A DNA stretch of 64,000 nt from Janthinobacterium sp. PAMC25594 (GTDB taxonomy: Bacteria; Pseudomonadota; Gammaproteobacteria; Burkholderiales; Burkholderiaceae_D), in assembly GCF_019443505.1 (NCBI RefSeq), contig NZ_CP080377.1:744001-808000 (forward strand), given 5' to 3'. The position numbers and the translations under genes were made by a program. Below, in pieces: positions 1-9,785 of this stretch. The notes under the pieces were generated by a model. It did not search any database. It was not told the origin of the DNA and saw only the letters and a list, made by a program, of their open reading frames with translations. Numbering within the stretch: the first letter of the stretch is position 1; each line of letters opens with the position of its first letter.

Positions 1-3000
1 AAAGCGCACCCGGCGCACGCCGCCATTGCCGCCGTGCCAGCGCCCCGCGCCGCCGGAACCGGTGCGGATGCCGTAGCTGTCGAGGCGCACGGGAAAGCGC
101 CACTCCAGAATTTCCGGGTCCGTCAGGCGCGAATTGGTCATGTTCGTCTGCACCACGTCCGTGCCGTCGAAGCCGGGACCGGCGCCCGAGCCGCCCGATA
201 TCGTCTCGTAGTACTGGTACTTGGCGCTGCCGAACGTGAAATTGTTCATCGTGCCCTGCGAGGCGGCCATCGCCCCCAGCGCGCCGTACAGGGCGTTGGT
301 GATGCAGGTCGAGGTTTCCACATTGCCCGAGACGACGGAGGCCGGATACTGTGGGTTGAGCATGGAGCCGGACGGGATGATCACGGTCAAGGGCTTCAGG
401 CAGCCCGCGTTCAGCGGAATGTCGTCGTCGACCAGGGTGCGGAACACGTACAGCACGGCCGCCATGCAGACGGCCGATGGCGCATTGAAGTTGTTCGGCA
501 GCTGGGCGGACGTGCCCGTAAAGTCGATGACGGCGCTGCGTGCAGCCACGTCGACCCTGATCGCCACCTTGATCTGCGCGCCGTTGTCCAGGTCCAGCAC
601 GTAGCTGCCATCCTTCAGGGTCGTGATGACCCTGCGCACGGCTTCCTCGGCGTTGTCCTGCACGTGGCCCATGTAGGCTTGCACGACCGGCATACCGAAA
701 TGCGCGACCATGTTGTGCAGTTCCTCGGCCCCCTTCTGGTTGGCCGCCACCTGGGCGCGCAGGTCGGCCAAATTCTGCTGCGGGTTACGCGCCGCCCAGC
801 TGGCGCCCGCCAGCAGGGCCAGGGTTGCGTCTTCGCGTATCGCGCCCGTGGCGCCGTCGACCAGCTTGAAATTGTCGATCAACACGCCCTCTTGCTCGAT
901 GCGCGTGGAATCGGGCGGCATCGAGCCCGGTGTCGTACCGCCGATATCGGCATGGTGGCCGCGCGAACCGACATAGAACAGGATGGCCTCGCCCGCTTCA
1001 TCGAAGACGGGGGAAATGACCGTCACGTCGGGCAAGTGCGTGCCGCCGTGGTATGGGTCGTTCAGCATGAAGACGTCGCCGGGCCGCATGGCACCCGCAT
1101 TGCGCGTCATGACGGTGCGGATACTCTCGCCCATGGAACCGAGGTGCACGGGCATGTGCGGCGCATTCGCGATCAGCTGGCCTTGGACGTCGAAGATGGC
1201 GCAGCTGAAATCGAGCCGCTCCTTGATGTTGACGGAATGGGCCGTATTTTGCAGGCGCAGGCCCATCTGCTCGGCGATCGACATGAACAGATTATTAAAA
1301 ATTTCCAGCATCACGGGGTCGGCATCCGTCCCGATGGCGCGCCGCTCGGGCAAGGCGACGACCCTGCGCAAGATCAAATGCCCGTGCGCGGTGACGTCGG
1401 CGCGCCAGCCAGGTTCGATGACGGTGGTGGCGTTGGCGTCGCTGACGATGGCCGGACCATCGATGGTATCGCCGGGACGCAGGCTGTCCGCCCCATACAG
1501 GCCACTGTCGCGCCACGCTCCGGCGCAGTACATGGCCACCGTCTGCACGGGCGCCAGAGCGCCTTCACGGGGCGCATATGCCGGCATGGCCTCCGGCGGC
1601 GCATCGGACGCGCCGATGGCTTCCACGGAAATGGCTTCGACGATCAAGATGCGCGCCGGCATCAGAAAGGAAAAGCGCTTCTTGTACGCCGCTTCGAACT
1701 GCGCCTGCATGCCGGCCACCGTATCGGACAGCACGACGAGGGCCGTATCCGTGCCTTCGTAGCGCAGGTGCACGCGATGCACGAGCGCGATGCGGTCAAG
1801 CGCCACGCCCTGGCGCAACAAGTCGCCGCGCGCCAGCTCGCCCAGGGCCGCGAAATCGGTGTCCAGTTGCGTGCCCAGGGGCGCTTCGATGGCCTGTTCG
1901 CGCATGGCGCTCTGGTCGGCCAGGCCCATGCCGTAGGCCGACATCACGCCCGCCAGGCCGTGGATGAAGACCGTGCGCATGCCCAGCGCGTCGGCCACCA
2001 GGCAAGCATGCTGGCCACCCGCGCCGCCAAAGCTGGTAAGCGTATATTCCGTGACGTCGTGGCCGCGCTGCACGGAAATCTGCTTGATGGCGTTGGCCAT
2101 ATTGCCCACGGCGATGGCGATATAGCCTTCGGCCACCTGTTCCGGCGTGCTATCTACCGTGCGGGCCAGCGCTTCGAACTGGGCGCGCACCGTGGCCGCG
2201 TCCAGCGTTTCATTCGCGTCGGGGCCGAAGACGCGGGGGAAGAAGGCGGGCTGCAGCTTGCCCAGCATGACGTTGCAGTCGGTGACGGCCAGCGGGCCGC
2301 CGCGCCGGTAGCTGGCGGGGCCGGGATTGGCGCCCGCGCTGTCCGGCCCCACCTTGTAGCGGGCGCCGTCGAAGTGCAGGATGGAGCCGCCGCCCGCCGC
2401 CACCGTGTGGATGCTCATCATGGGCGCGCGCATGCGCACGCCGGCGATCTGCGTCTCGAACACGCGTTCGAACTCGCCCGCGTAATGCGACACGTCGGTC
2501 GAGGTGCCGCCCATGTCGAAGCCGATGACTTTATCGAAACCGGCCAGCGCGCTGGCGCGCACCATGCCGACGATGCCGCCCGCGGGGCCGGACAGGATGC
2601 TGTCTTTGCCCTGGAAGGCGCGCGCATCCGTCAAGCCGCCGTTCGACTGCATGAATTGCAGGTGCACGCCGGGCAGCTCCATCGCCAGCTGGTCGACATA
2701 GCGGCGCAGGATGGGCGACAGATAGGCGTCGACCACAGTGGTGTCGCCGCGCGCCACCAGTTTCATCATGGGGCTGACCTCGTGCGACACGGACACCTGC
2801 GTAAAACCGGCCTCGCGCGCCAGCTGCGCCACCCGCGCCTCGTGCGCGTGGTAGCGGTAGCCGTGCATCAGCACGACGGCGATGGCGCGCACGCCGCGCG
2901 CATAAGCCTGTTCCAGCGCGGCGCTGGCAGCTACTTCATCGAGCGGCGTAACCACCTCGCCGTGGGCGCCCACTCTTTCATCGATGTCGATCACGTCGCC

Positions 3001-3357
3001 ATACAGCAGTTCCGGCAAGATGATCTGGCGCGCAAACAGCTGCGGGCGGTTCTGGTAGGCGATGCGCAAGGCGTCGCGAAAACCGCGCGTGATGGCCAGC
3101 ACGGTCGGTTCGCCCTTGCGTTCGAGCAGCGCATTGGTGGCCACCGTCGTGCCCATCTTGATGGCGCCCACCTGTTCCACGGGCAGCGGCGCATCGGAGG
3201 CAAGGCCCATCAGCTGGCGCATGCCGGCCAGCGCCGCGTCGCGGTACTGGCCCGGGTTCTCCGACAGCAGCTTGTGTGTGGCCAGGCTGCCGTCAGGACG
3301 GCGCGCCACGATGTCCGTAAAAGTGCCGCCCCGGTCGATCCAGAATTGCCAGTCCAT
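1..3357 (-). CDS. 5-oxoprolinase / hydantoinase A-B fusion protein (C-terminus cut by window edge)
   Basis: The minus-strand frame stays open from the ATG at 3357 to base 1, giving 1119 codons with no stop, so the C-terminus lies outside the window; family members are about 1200-1290 residues. The start reads MDWQFWIDRGGTFTDIV, the typical opening of the hydantoinase A N-terminal domain, followed by MGTTVATNALLERKG. The last visible residues include GRWHGGNGGVRRVRF, typical of the hydantoinase B part. The order is therefore Hydant_A_N, hydantoinase A, hydantoinase B in one chain, as in ATP-dependent 5-oxoprolinases that open 5-oxo-L-proline to glutamate. A hydantoinase with another substrate cannot be excluded. 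A long plus-strand frame over the same bases is only its shadow. The gene stands alone, divergent from the NAD(P)HX repair gene. Confidence 0.9.
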   Translation of the reverse strand, partial: MDWQFWIDRGGTFTDIVARRPDGSLATHKLLSENPGQYRDAALAGMRQLMGLASDAPLPVEQVGAIKMGTTVATNALLERKGEPTVLAITRGFRDALRIAYQNRPQLFARQIILPELLYGDVIDIDERVGAHGEVVTPLDEVAASAALEQAYARGVRAIAVVLMHGYRYHAHEARVAQLAREAGFTQVSVSHEVSPMMKLVARGDTTVVDAYLSPILRRYVDQLAMELPGVHLQFMQSNGGLTDARAFQGKDSILSGPAGGIVGMVRASALAGFDKVIGFDMGGTSTDVSHYAGEFERVFETQIAGVRMRAPMMSIHTVAAGGGSILHFDGARYKVGPDSAGANPGPASYRRGGPLAVTDCNVMLGKLQPAFFPRVFGPDANETLDAATVRAQFEALARTVDSTPEQVAEGYIAIAVGNMANAIKQISVQRGHDVTEYTLTSFGGAGGQHACLVADALGMRTVFIHGLAGVMSAYGMGLADQSAMREQAIEAPLGTQLDTDFAALGELARGDLLRQGVALDRIALVHRVHLRYEGTDTALVVLSDTVAGMQAQFEAAYKKRFSFLMPARILIVEAISVEAIGASDAPPEAMPAYAPREGALAPVQTVAMYCAGAWRDSGLYGADSLRPGDTIDGPAIVSDANATTVIEPGWRADVTAHGHLILRRVVALPERRAIGTDADPVMLEIFNNLFMSIAEQMGLRLQNTAHSVNIKERLDFSCAIFDVQGQLIANAPHMPVHLGSMGESIRTVMTRNAGAMRPGDVFMLNDPYHGGTHLPDVTVISPVFDEAGEAILFYVGSRGHHADIGGTTPGSMPPDSTRIEQEGVLIDNFKLVDGATGAIREDATLALLAGASWAARNPQQNLADLRAQVAANQKGAEELHNMVAHFGMPVVQAYMGHVQDNAEEAVRRVITTLKDGSYVLDLDNGAQIKVAIRVDVAARSAVIDFTGTSAQLPNNFNAPSAVCMAAVLYVFRTLVDDDIPLNAGCLKPLTVIIPSGSMLNPQYPASVVSGNVETSTCITNALYGALGAMAASQGTMNNFTFGSAKYQYYETISGGSGAGPGFDGTDVVQTNMTNSRLTDPEILEWRFPVRLDSYGIRTGSGGAGRWHGGNGGVRRVRF

Positions 3358-3475
3358 CGTCCTGCCCCCGTACTTATGTGAGATGGCTATTGTAGCTGCC
3401 AAACAGGGGCGCGTTTCAGGCGTGCGCGCCTTGCCTTCCGCGTGGATCGGCCGTATGTTGAAGGCATATCAATAA

Positions 3476-5041
3476 ATGGAACGCCCCATGACCCCGACCG
3501 ACTTTGCCAGCACCGCCCTTCCCCTGTATTCCATCGCCGAACTGCGCGCCATCGAACAAGCCGCCATGCGCGACCTGCCGCAAGGGCTGCTGATGCAGCG
3601 CGCGGGCCAGGCCGCCGCCAGCACCGCCCTGAAGCTGCTGCACGCTGCGGAAGACGGCGACGACGCGGGCCACCGGCGCGTGCTGGTGCTGGCCGGCCCT
3701 GGCGACAACGGCGGCGATGCGCTGGAAGCGGCCGCCCATCTGGCCGGCAGCGGCCTCGAAGTACTCGTCTGGCTGGCGCCCGAGGCGCCTGCCACATCGC
3801 CCGAGCGCGAACAGGCGCTGAGCCGCGCGCGCAACAGCGCCGCGCGCTTGCTGGAAGCGGCCAACTCCATGGCGTCGGCGGCGGTGGGCGCGGCGCCATG
3901 GCACCTGGTCATCGACGGCCTGTTCGGCATCGGCGCGTCGCGCCCCCTGGACGGCGAATGCCGCGACATGGCGCAGCTGGTCAACAACCTGGCATGCCCC
4001 GTACTGGCGCTCGACGTGCCCAGCGGCCTGCACGCGGACACGGGCGCCATCGACGGCGTCGCCATCCGCGCCACGCATACGCTCACCTTCCTCGGCGACA
4101 AACCGGGCCTGCACACGGCGAATGGCCGCGACTATGCGGGCGAGGTGGAAGTGGCGGCGCTGGCCATCGACCCTGCCCTGCTGCCGCCCGCCAACGCCCA
4201 GCTGGGCGGACTGCACCTGTTCGCCCGCCAGCTGCAGCCGCGCCAGCAAAACACGCACAAGGGCAGCTACGGCAGCGTGGCCATCATCGGCGGCGCGCAA
4301 GGCATGGCGGGCGCGCCCATCCTGGCGGCGCGCACGGCCCTGCACGCGGGCGCGGGAAGAGTGTATATCGCCTTTCCCGACACGCCGCCCGCGTTTGACA
4401 GCGGCCAGCCGGAACTGATGTGCCGCCGCGCCCAGGACGTGGATTTCTCGGGCCTGCACTTTGCCGCGCTGGTGGCGGGACCGGGCCTCGGCGACGACGT
4501 CGATACGGTGGAACTGCTGCAGCGCACGTTCGAGAGCGACAGCCCGCTGCTGCTCGACGCGGACGCGCTGAACCTGATGGCGGCCGAACCGGAACTGCAA
4601 TCGGCGCTGGCCGTGCGCACGGGCGCGGGCGCGACGATCTTGACGCCGCATCCGCTGGAAGCGGCGCGCCTGCTCGACCTGACGGTGGCCGAGGTGCAGG
4701 CCGACCGCCTGGGCGCAGCGCGCCAGCTGGCGGCGCAGCTGGGCGTCATCGTCGTATTGAAAGGCTCGGGCACGGTGATCGCCGCGCAGGATGGCAGCGT
4801 GGTGGTCAACAACACGGGCAGCCCCGCGCTGGCGACGGCAGGCACGGGCGACGTGTTGTCAGGCCTGTGCGGCAGCCTGCTGGCGCAGGGCTGGCCCGAG
4901 TGGGAAGCGGCGCTCGGCGCCGTCTGGCTGCATGGCGCGGCGGCCGACGCGCTGGTGGCCGCTGGCAGCGGTCCCATCGGGCTGACGGCGGGGGAATTGA
5001 TCCCGGCGATACGCAGGTTGATCAATGCCTTGTCGGCATAG
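3476..5041 (+). CDS. nnrDE: Bifunctional NAD(P)H-hydrate epimerase / ADP-dependent NAD(P)H-hydrate dehydratase
   Basis: This protein repairs NADHX and NADPHX, the hydrated damage forms of the nicotinamide cofactors: the N-terminal half epimerises them and the C-terminal half dehydrates the S form using ADP. The N-terminal YjeF_N domain (about residues 15-230) carries LAGPGDNGGDAL. The C-terminal carbohydrate-kinase-like domain (about 240-520) carries GSYGSVAIIGG, DADALN, LTPHPLEAARLL, VLKGSGTVIA and TAGTGDVLSGL, whose Asp is the usual catalytic residue. At 521 residues it matches E. coli Nnr (about 515). A second in-frame ATG at 3488 has GGAA six bases upstream and may be the true start. Downstream lies a GTCGGATTA-type repeat. 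Confidence 0.95.
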   Translation: MERPMTPTDFASTALPLYSIAELRAIEQAAMRDLPQGLLMQRAGQAAASTALKLLHAAEDGDDAGHRRVLVLAGPGDNGGDALEAAAHLAGSGLEVLVWLAPEAPATSPEREQALSRARNSAARLLEAANSMASAAVGAAPWHLVIDGLFGIGASRPLDGECRDMAQLVNNLACPVLALDVPSGLHADTGAIDGVAIRATHTLTFLGDKPGLHTANGRDYAGEVEVAALAIDPALLPPANAQLGGLHLFARQLQPRQQNTHKGSYGSVAIIGGAQGMAGAPILAARTALHAGAGRVYIAFPDTPPAFDSGQPELMCRRAQDVDFSGLHFAALVAGPGLGDDVDTVELLQRTFESDSPLLLDADALNLMAAEPELQSALAVRTGAGATILTPHPLEAARLLDLTVAEVQADRLGAARQLAAQLGVIVVLKGSGTVIAAQDGSVVVNNTGSPALATAGTGDVLSGLCGSLLAQGWPEWEAALGAVWLHGAAADALVAAGSGPIGLTAGELIPAIRRLINALSA

Positions 5042-5059
5042 GCATGCGGTGCGGTGGTG

Positions 5060-5145
5060 TTGGATTACGCTGCGCTAATCCAACCTACGGCCCGGAGGTC
5101 GGGTAGGTCGGGTAGGTCGGATTAGCGCGCAGCGCGTAATCCGAC
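5060..5145. repeat. Two adjacent inverted-repeat units of the GTCGGATTA...TAATCCGAC family
   Basis: The first unit (5060-5083) is TTGGATTA, a GC-rich centre and TAATCCAA. The second (5116-5145) is GTCGGATTA, a GCGC-rich centre and TAATCCGAC, preceded by repeated GTAGGTCGG. The same unit recurs at 34170-34199 and twice at 43854-43943. It lies between the 3' ends of the convergent nnrDE and ybbA genes. Confidence 0.85.
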
Positions 5146-5160
5146 AAACACCAGCAGCAA

Positions 5161-5920
<760 letters not shown>

Positions 5921-5922
<2 letters not shown>

Positions 5923-6610
5923 GCTGATCTATCTTAAAAAATTTCGTGAACAAATAAGTATCCAGGGCGACAATCCGTTGCGGCGGCGCACTCTGTCCTT
6001 GCTTCCTGCGGCAGCCCTGCTCCTGGTGTCAGGCATGACGAACGCCTATTCTGCACCAAAAACGCTGCTGGTGCTTGGCGACAGCCTCTCGGCCGAATAT
6101 GGCCTGGCACGCGGTACTGGATGGGTGGCGCTGCTGGAACAGCGACTGGCCGCGCAAAAGAATGACACGCGCATCGTCAACGCCAGCATCAGCGGCGAGA
6201 CCACCAGCGGCGGCCGCGCGCGCCTGCCCGCCCTGCTGGCCAGGCACCAGCCCGACGTGGTCCTGATCGAACTGGGCGCCAACGACGGTTTGCGCGGCTT
6301 GCCCGTGGCCGCCGCCGAAGCGAATCTGCGCGCCATGGGGGAAGCGGCCAAAAAAACGGGCGCGCAGGTGGTGCTGGTGGGCATGCGCATGCCACCCAAC
6401 TATGGCCGCGCCTATGGCGAGCAGTTTTATGGCGTGTACGGCAAGCTGGCGAAGGAATGGAAGGCGCCGCTGGTGCCCTTCATGTTCGAAGGCATCGCCG
6501 ACCAGCCGCAGCTATTCCAGGCCGACCGCATGCACCCGAATGCCAAGGCGCACCCGACCATCCTGAAAAACATCTGGCCGCAACTGGCGCCGTTGCTGAA
6601 CGCCAAGTAA
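5921..6610 (+). CDS. tesA: TesA-like SGNH esterase / lysophospholipase, exported
   Basis: This is an SGNH hydrolase of the thioesterase I / arylesterase group. Visible blocks are GDSLSAEYG (nucleophile Ser), the GAND block (oxyanion Asn) and DRMHPNAKAH (Asp and His of the triad). The ATG at 5921 gives 229 residues with a long polar stretch before a signal peptide. A TTG at 5978 with AGGG upstream gives a compact signal (RRRTLSLLPAAALLLVSG) and may be the real start; the mature protein begins near SAPKTLLVLG. The enzyme should act in the periplasm on acyl esters or thioesters; its natural substrate cannot be read from sequence. It ends at a strong terminator. Confidence 0.9.
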
Positions 6611-6636
6611 AGCAGAGATTCTGCAGACAAAAAAAT

Positions 6637-6661
6637 AGCCGCTCTGGGAGCGGCTCTTTTT
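6637..6661. terminator. Bidirectional terminator between tesA and ppiD
   Basis: A perfect 8-base stem AGCCGCTC / GAGCGGCT with loop TGG is flanked by a T run on the right and an A run on the left, so it can end transcripts of both convergent genes. Confidence 0.85.
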
Positions 6662-6679
6662 ATGCGTGGAAACTAAATC

Positions 6680-8602
6680 TTACGGTGCTGACGCTGGGGC
6701 CGCTGGCGCGGTCACCGGCTTGACGATCTTCACCTTGGCCTTGGCTTTCAGGTACTCGACGTAATCGTACATTTCCTGTTGCGCCAGGATGCCGCTGATC
6801 TGGTCTTTCTCTTGCTGGCGGCGTGCCGCGTCCACTTGTGCCGGCTGCTGCACCTTGGCGATGCGGTAGATGCCGTAGCCCAGGGCTGGCAAGTCCACGC
6901 CCACGTACGCTGGCAGCTTGCTCGTGTCGGCTTTCATGACTTGCGCGATGGCGGCGCGGTTGATGCCGTCGAGCTTGCTGCGCGACACCCATTGCGCGGC
7001 GCCGAAACCGCTGGCGTCACCGGAAGCCTTCAAGGCGGCCAGCTTGGCTTCGCCCGCTTTCTTGGCCAGCTTTTCCGCTTCTTCCATCGTCACGCGCTGA
7101 CGGATCATCGCTTCGACTTCGGCCAGCGGACGCTTGCTTGCTGGTTTGAACTCCACCACGCGACCGGCGATCAGCACGTTCGGTGCGACGGTGACGGCTT
7201 CCGTGTTGCGCTTGTCTTTCAACGAATCGTTCGAGAAGATGGCGGTCAGAAACTTGGCGTTGTTGAACGGCGCCTTGCCCAGTGCCGGCGACGGCGTGCG
7301 CGACAGGTTGGCGACGGTTTCCACTTTCAGTTTCAGCTTGTCGGCCACCGGTTTCAAGCTGTCCGATTGCTCGTAGACCGTGTTGGTGAACGTTTCCGCC
7401 ATTTCCGAGTATTTCTTGGCAGCAAATTGCTTGCGCAAGTCGGCCGTGATTTCGCCGCGTACTTCATCGAGTGCCTTGACGTGCTGTGGCTTGAGCGAGG
7501 TGACGGTCAGGATGTGGTAGCCGAAATCGGAAGCGACGACATCGCTGATTTCGCCTTGCTTGAGCTTGCTTACCGCGCTCAGCAGTGGTGCTGGCAAGCC
7601 ATCCTTGCCAATCACGCCCAGGTCGCCACCCTGTTCGGCGGAGGCTGGATCTTCCGACTTGGCTTTCGCCACGGCGGCAAAGCTGGCAGGCGTTTTGCGC
7701 ACGTCAGCCAGGATGGCTTCAGCCTTGGCCTTGGCGGCTGCCTTGTCGGCGGCCGGGGCGTCTTTCTTGACGGCGACGAGGATGTGGCTGGCCTGGCGCG
7801 CTTCTGGCGTCGTGTAGGCTTTCTGGTTCTTCGCGTAGTAGCCGGTGACGTCAGCTTCGGTGACGTCGACTTGCTCGCCGGCGGCGCTGTCGTCCAGCAC
7901 GACGTATTCGATCTTCGCTTGTTCCGGGATTTCGAAGAACTTGCTGTTCTTGTCATAGAAAGCCTTGATCATGGCGTCCGTCACTTTGACTTCCGACACG
8001 TACTGGGCGATCGGCAACAGCAGTTCCTGCACTTCACGCTCTTCCGAGGTGATGTCGGACAGGCGCTTGGAGACGGTGCTCGGCGCGAAGGCGGTGCCTT
8101 GCACGGCGCCGGCCAGTTGCTGCAGGGCCATATCGCTGCGGCGGCGCGCATCGTACATCTGCGGCGTCATGCCTTGCGCGGCCAGCATGGCCTTGTAGCG
8201 TTCCAGGTCGAATTTACCGTCCGGCAAGGTCAGGCCTGGGATTTCCAGCACTTCCTTTTGCAGCACGGCATCGCTGATGACCAGGTGGCTACGGCCCACT
8301 TCGGCGGCCACGGCGCGCTCGGCGATCAGGTTGTCGAGGATGCTCTGGCGCGCTTCCGGCGTGTCAAACATTTTCTGGTCGAACTGCTCGCCCATCATCT
8401 GGCGGTAGCGGTCGATCTGCTGGCGTTGCGCTTCTTCATATTGCTGCTGCGTAACGACCTGGTCGCCGACCTTGGCGATGGTGTTCGCGCCGTCGCCGAA
8501 GCTTTGGTAGCCGCTGATACCGACCAGTGCAAAAGACGGGACGATGACCAGCATCAAGAGAAACTGCATCAAGCGTCGATGGGTACGAATAAATTCAAAC
8601 AT
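6680..8602 (-). CDS. ppiD: PpiD/SurA-type membrane-anchored peptidyl-prolyl isomerase
   Basis: The 640-residue protein starts MFEFIRTHRRL, then has one transmembrane segment (about residues 12-32), a SurA_N chaperone region, and a parvulin domain near residues 265-370 (ASHILVAVKK ... SEDPASAEQGGDLG ... FGYHILTV). It matches E. coli PpiD (623 residues), an inner-membrane periplasmic chaperone beside the Sec translocon. I chose the ATG at 8602 because upstream codons would run through a terminator hairpin. It follows lon-hupB as in E. coli, with two tRNA-Asp genes inserted. The C-terminus is Ala/Pro-rich. Expression is probably affected by the hairpin 38 bases before the start. Confidence 0.93.
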   Translation of the reverse strand: MFEFIRTHRRLMQFLLMLVIVPSFALVGISGYQSFGDGANTIAKVGDQVVTQQQYEEAQRQQIDRYRQMMGEQFDQKMFDTPEARQSILDNLIAERAVAAEVGRSHLVISDAVLQKEVLEIPGLTLPDGKFDLERYKAMLAAQGMTPQMYDARRRSDMALQQLAGAVQGTAFAPSTVSKRLSDITSEEREVQELLLPIAQYVSEVKVTDAMIKAFYDKNSKFFEIPEQAKIEYVVLDDSAAGEQVDVTEADVTGYYAKNQKAYTTPEARQASHILVAVKKDAPAADKAAAKAKAEAILADVRKTPASFAAVAKAKSEDPASAEQGGDLGVIGKDGLPAPLLSAVSKLKQGEISDVVASDFGYHILTVTSLKPQHVKALDEVRGEITADLRKQFAAKKYSEMAETFTNTVYEQSDSLKPVADKLKLKVETVANLSRTPSPALGKAPFNNAKFLTAIFSNDSLKDKRNTEAVTVAPNVLIAGRVVEFKPASKRPLAEVEAMIRQRVTMEEAEKLAKKAGEAKLAALKASGDASGFGAAQWVSRSKLDGINRAAIAQVMKADTSKLPAYVGVDLPALGYGIYRIAKVQQPAQVDAARRQQEKDQISGILAQQEMYDYVEYLKAKAKVKIVKPVTAPAAPASAP

Positions 8603-8632
8603 GGTCAGCCAATTCGGGATGAGTGGATCACT

Positions 8633-8762
8633 ATAAAAAAAGGCGAACATGCGTTCGCCTTGATTTCTTCGGCGGAATGGACGGGACAGATGTCCACTTC
8701 CCCTTTAGATTCAACAACTTGGCGCTGGAACTAAAGCAGGATTCTGACGCCCAAGCCATTAT
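8633..8762 (-). ncRNA. Candidate small RNA or attenuated leader upstream of ppiD
   Basis: A good sigma-70-like promoter (8769-8797) points towards ppiD, and a Rho-independent terminator lies 100-130 bases downstream: stem AAGGCGAAC / GTTCGCCTT (8640-8648 with 8653-8661) with a seven-base T run on the minus strand. The predicted transcript is about 130 nt, contains the inverted repeat GGACATCTGTCC and has no open frame of note. It is either a stand-alone small RNA or the leader of ppiD with a terminator that must be read through. The ends do not pair with each other, so it does not look like 6S RNA. Confidence 0.5.
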
Positions 8763-8768
8763 CTCCTG

Positions 8769-8797
8769 ATTCTACAATGCCCATAGCGCTATAGCAA
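8769..8797 (-). promoter_or_regulatory. Sigma-70-like promoter reading towards ppiD
   Basis: On the minus strand TTGCTA (8792-8797) and TAGAAT (8769-8774) are separated by exactly 17 bases. Transcription should start near 8762. Confidence 0.6.
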
Positions 8798-8965
8798 GAG
8801 TAAATCAGGGCGCGCGCCCTGCCCTGGCGTCGCGTGGACGGCAAGGCGCCGGGCTCACGCATTTAACCGGACGCAGCTTAAAGCCGATTTAAACGCAGGC
8901 TTTTTTATTCAACATGGCAGGACGGGATTTTAAAAACAGGCGCGCCGAGATAATCTGGCGCTGGA

Positions 8966-9001
8966 AAAGAAAAACCCGCGCTACTTATTCAGCAGCGCGG
9001 G
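8966..9001 (-). terminator. Terminator of the tRNA-Asp unit
   Basis: Stem CCCGCGCT / AGCGCGGG (8975-8982 with 8994-9001) is followed on the minus strand by TTTTTCTTTT, just downstream of the second tRNA-Asp. Confidence 0.85.
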
Positions 9002-9012
9002 CTTCTATATTC

Positions 9013-9089
9013 TGGCGGAGCGGACGGGACTCGAACCCGCGACCCCCGACGTGACAGGCCGGTATTCTAACCAACTGAACTACCACTCC
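9013..9089 (-). tRNA. tRNA-Asp (GTC)
   Basis: Read on the minus strand this is a 77-base cloverleaf beginning GGAGTGG and ending CCGCTCCGCCA, with the CCA encoded. The anticodon loop CTGTCAC gives anticodon GTC. The acceptor stem pairs throughout with one G-U. It is the distal copy of a tandem pair and differs from the other copy at two positions. Confidence 0.97.
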
Positions 9090-9106
9090 TTAAGAGCGTA
9101 TTTTTT

Positions 9107-9183
<77 letters not shown>

Positions 9184-9308
9184 GAAAAATACACAGTACT
9201 GCTTGCATTTGTATTCAAGGTTGCGATTCGCAGAACTTCAACCCTGAAATCGCGGCACCCGAAAGCGCCGCCAAATGTTTCCGGTGATTGTCACCTCACC
9301 GAAGTCCG

Positions 9309-9581
9309 TTAGTTTACAGCATCCTTCAAAGCTTTACCAGCTTTAAATTTTGGAACTTTTGCTGCTTCGATCGTGATCGCTTCTTTGGTACGCGGATTGC
9401 GGCCGGTACGCTCAGCGCGTTCGCTGACCGAGAAAGTGCCAAAACCAACCAGCGTCACGCTGTCGTTGTTTTTCAAAGTTTCCGTCACGCCGCCGATAAC
9501 AGCGTCGAGTGCGCGCGCAGCGGCGGCTTTGGAAAGGTCAGCTTTTTCAGCAATGTGGTCGATCAATTCAGTCTTGTTCAC
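9309..9581 (-). CDS. hupB: DNA-binding protein HU-beta
   Basis: HU is a small nucleoid-associated dimer that bends DNA without strong sequence preference. The motif [18 protein letters not shown] and the end [12 protein letters not shown] are those of HU-beta. I place the start at a GTG (9581), which gives 90 residues starting MNKTELIDH, the same length as E. coli HupB. The GTG has GGGGA five bases upstream, whereas the ATG codons further upstream overlap that ribosome binding site. It follows lon in the same direction, as in E. coli, but lon has its own terminator, so hupB is probably a separate unit. Confidence 0.96.
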   Translation of the reverse strand: MNKTELIDHIAEKADLSKAAAARALDAVIGGVTETLKNNDSVTLVGFGTFSVSERAERTGRNPRTKEAITIEAAKVPKFKAGKALKDAVN

Positions 9582-9732
9582 TAGCATCCCCAATTACAAA
9601 GGTATAAAACGATTACCGTATCGTTGCGGCACTTTTGGCACCACAGCTGTCCGGCGAAAAAAATGTGCAGGCGTATTAAACAAGCCACACTGTATATGTG
9701 TCAAGCGCTTTGGGGGCGCAATTCACGTTTCA

Positions 9733-9764
9733 ATATAAAACAAGCGCTCTAAAAGCGCTTGTTT
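9733..9764 (-). terminator. Terminator of lon
   Basis: A perfect 11-base stem AAACAAGCGCT / AGCGCTTGTTT (9738-9748 with 9754-9764) has a 5-base loop and the T-rich tail TTATATTG on the minus strand. Confidence 0.8.
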
Positions 9765-9785
9765 GGGGAAAACAGGGGTAAAACG

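Noticed and set aside
34..3381. 1115-codon open frame on the plus strand
   Set aside because: It is the exact mirror frame of the 5-oxoprolinase gene; the protein is rich in His, Arg, Gly and Val with no family features, typical of a high-GC shadow.
6779..8734. 651-codon plus-strand frame opposite ppiD
   Set aside because: It is the shadow of ppiD, with low-complexity Phe/Arg/Val composition and no ribosome binding site.
8633..8797. Possible 6S RNA
   Set aside because: The predicted transcript ends do not pair and there is no central bubble pattern; it is kept only as an unnamed small RNA or leader candidate.
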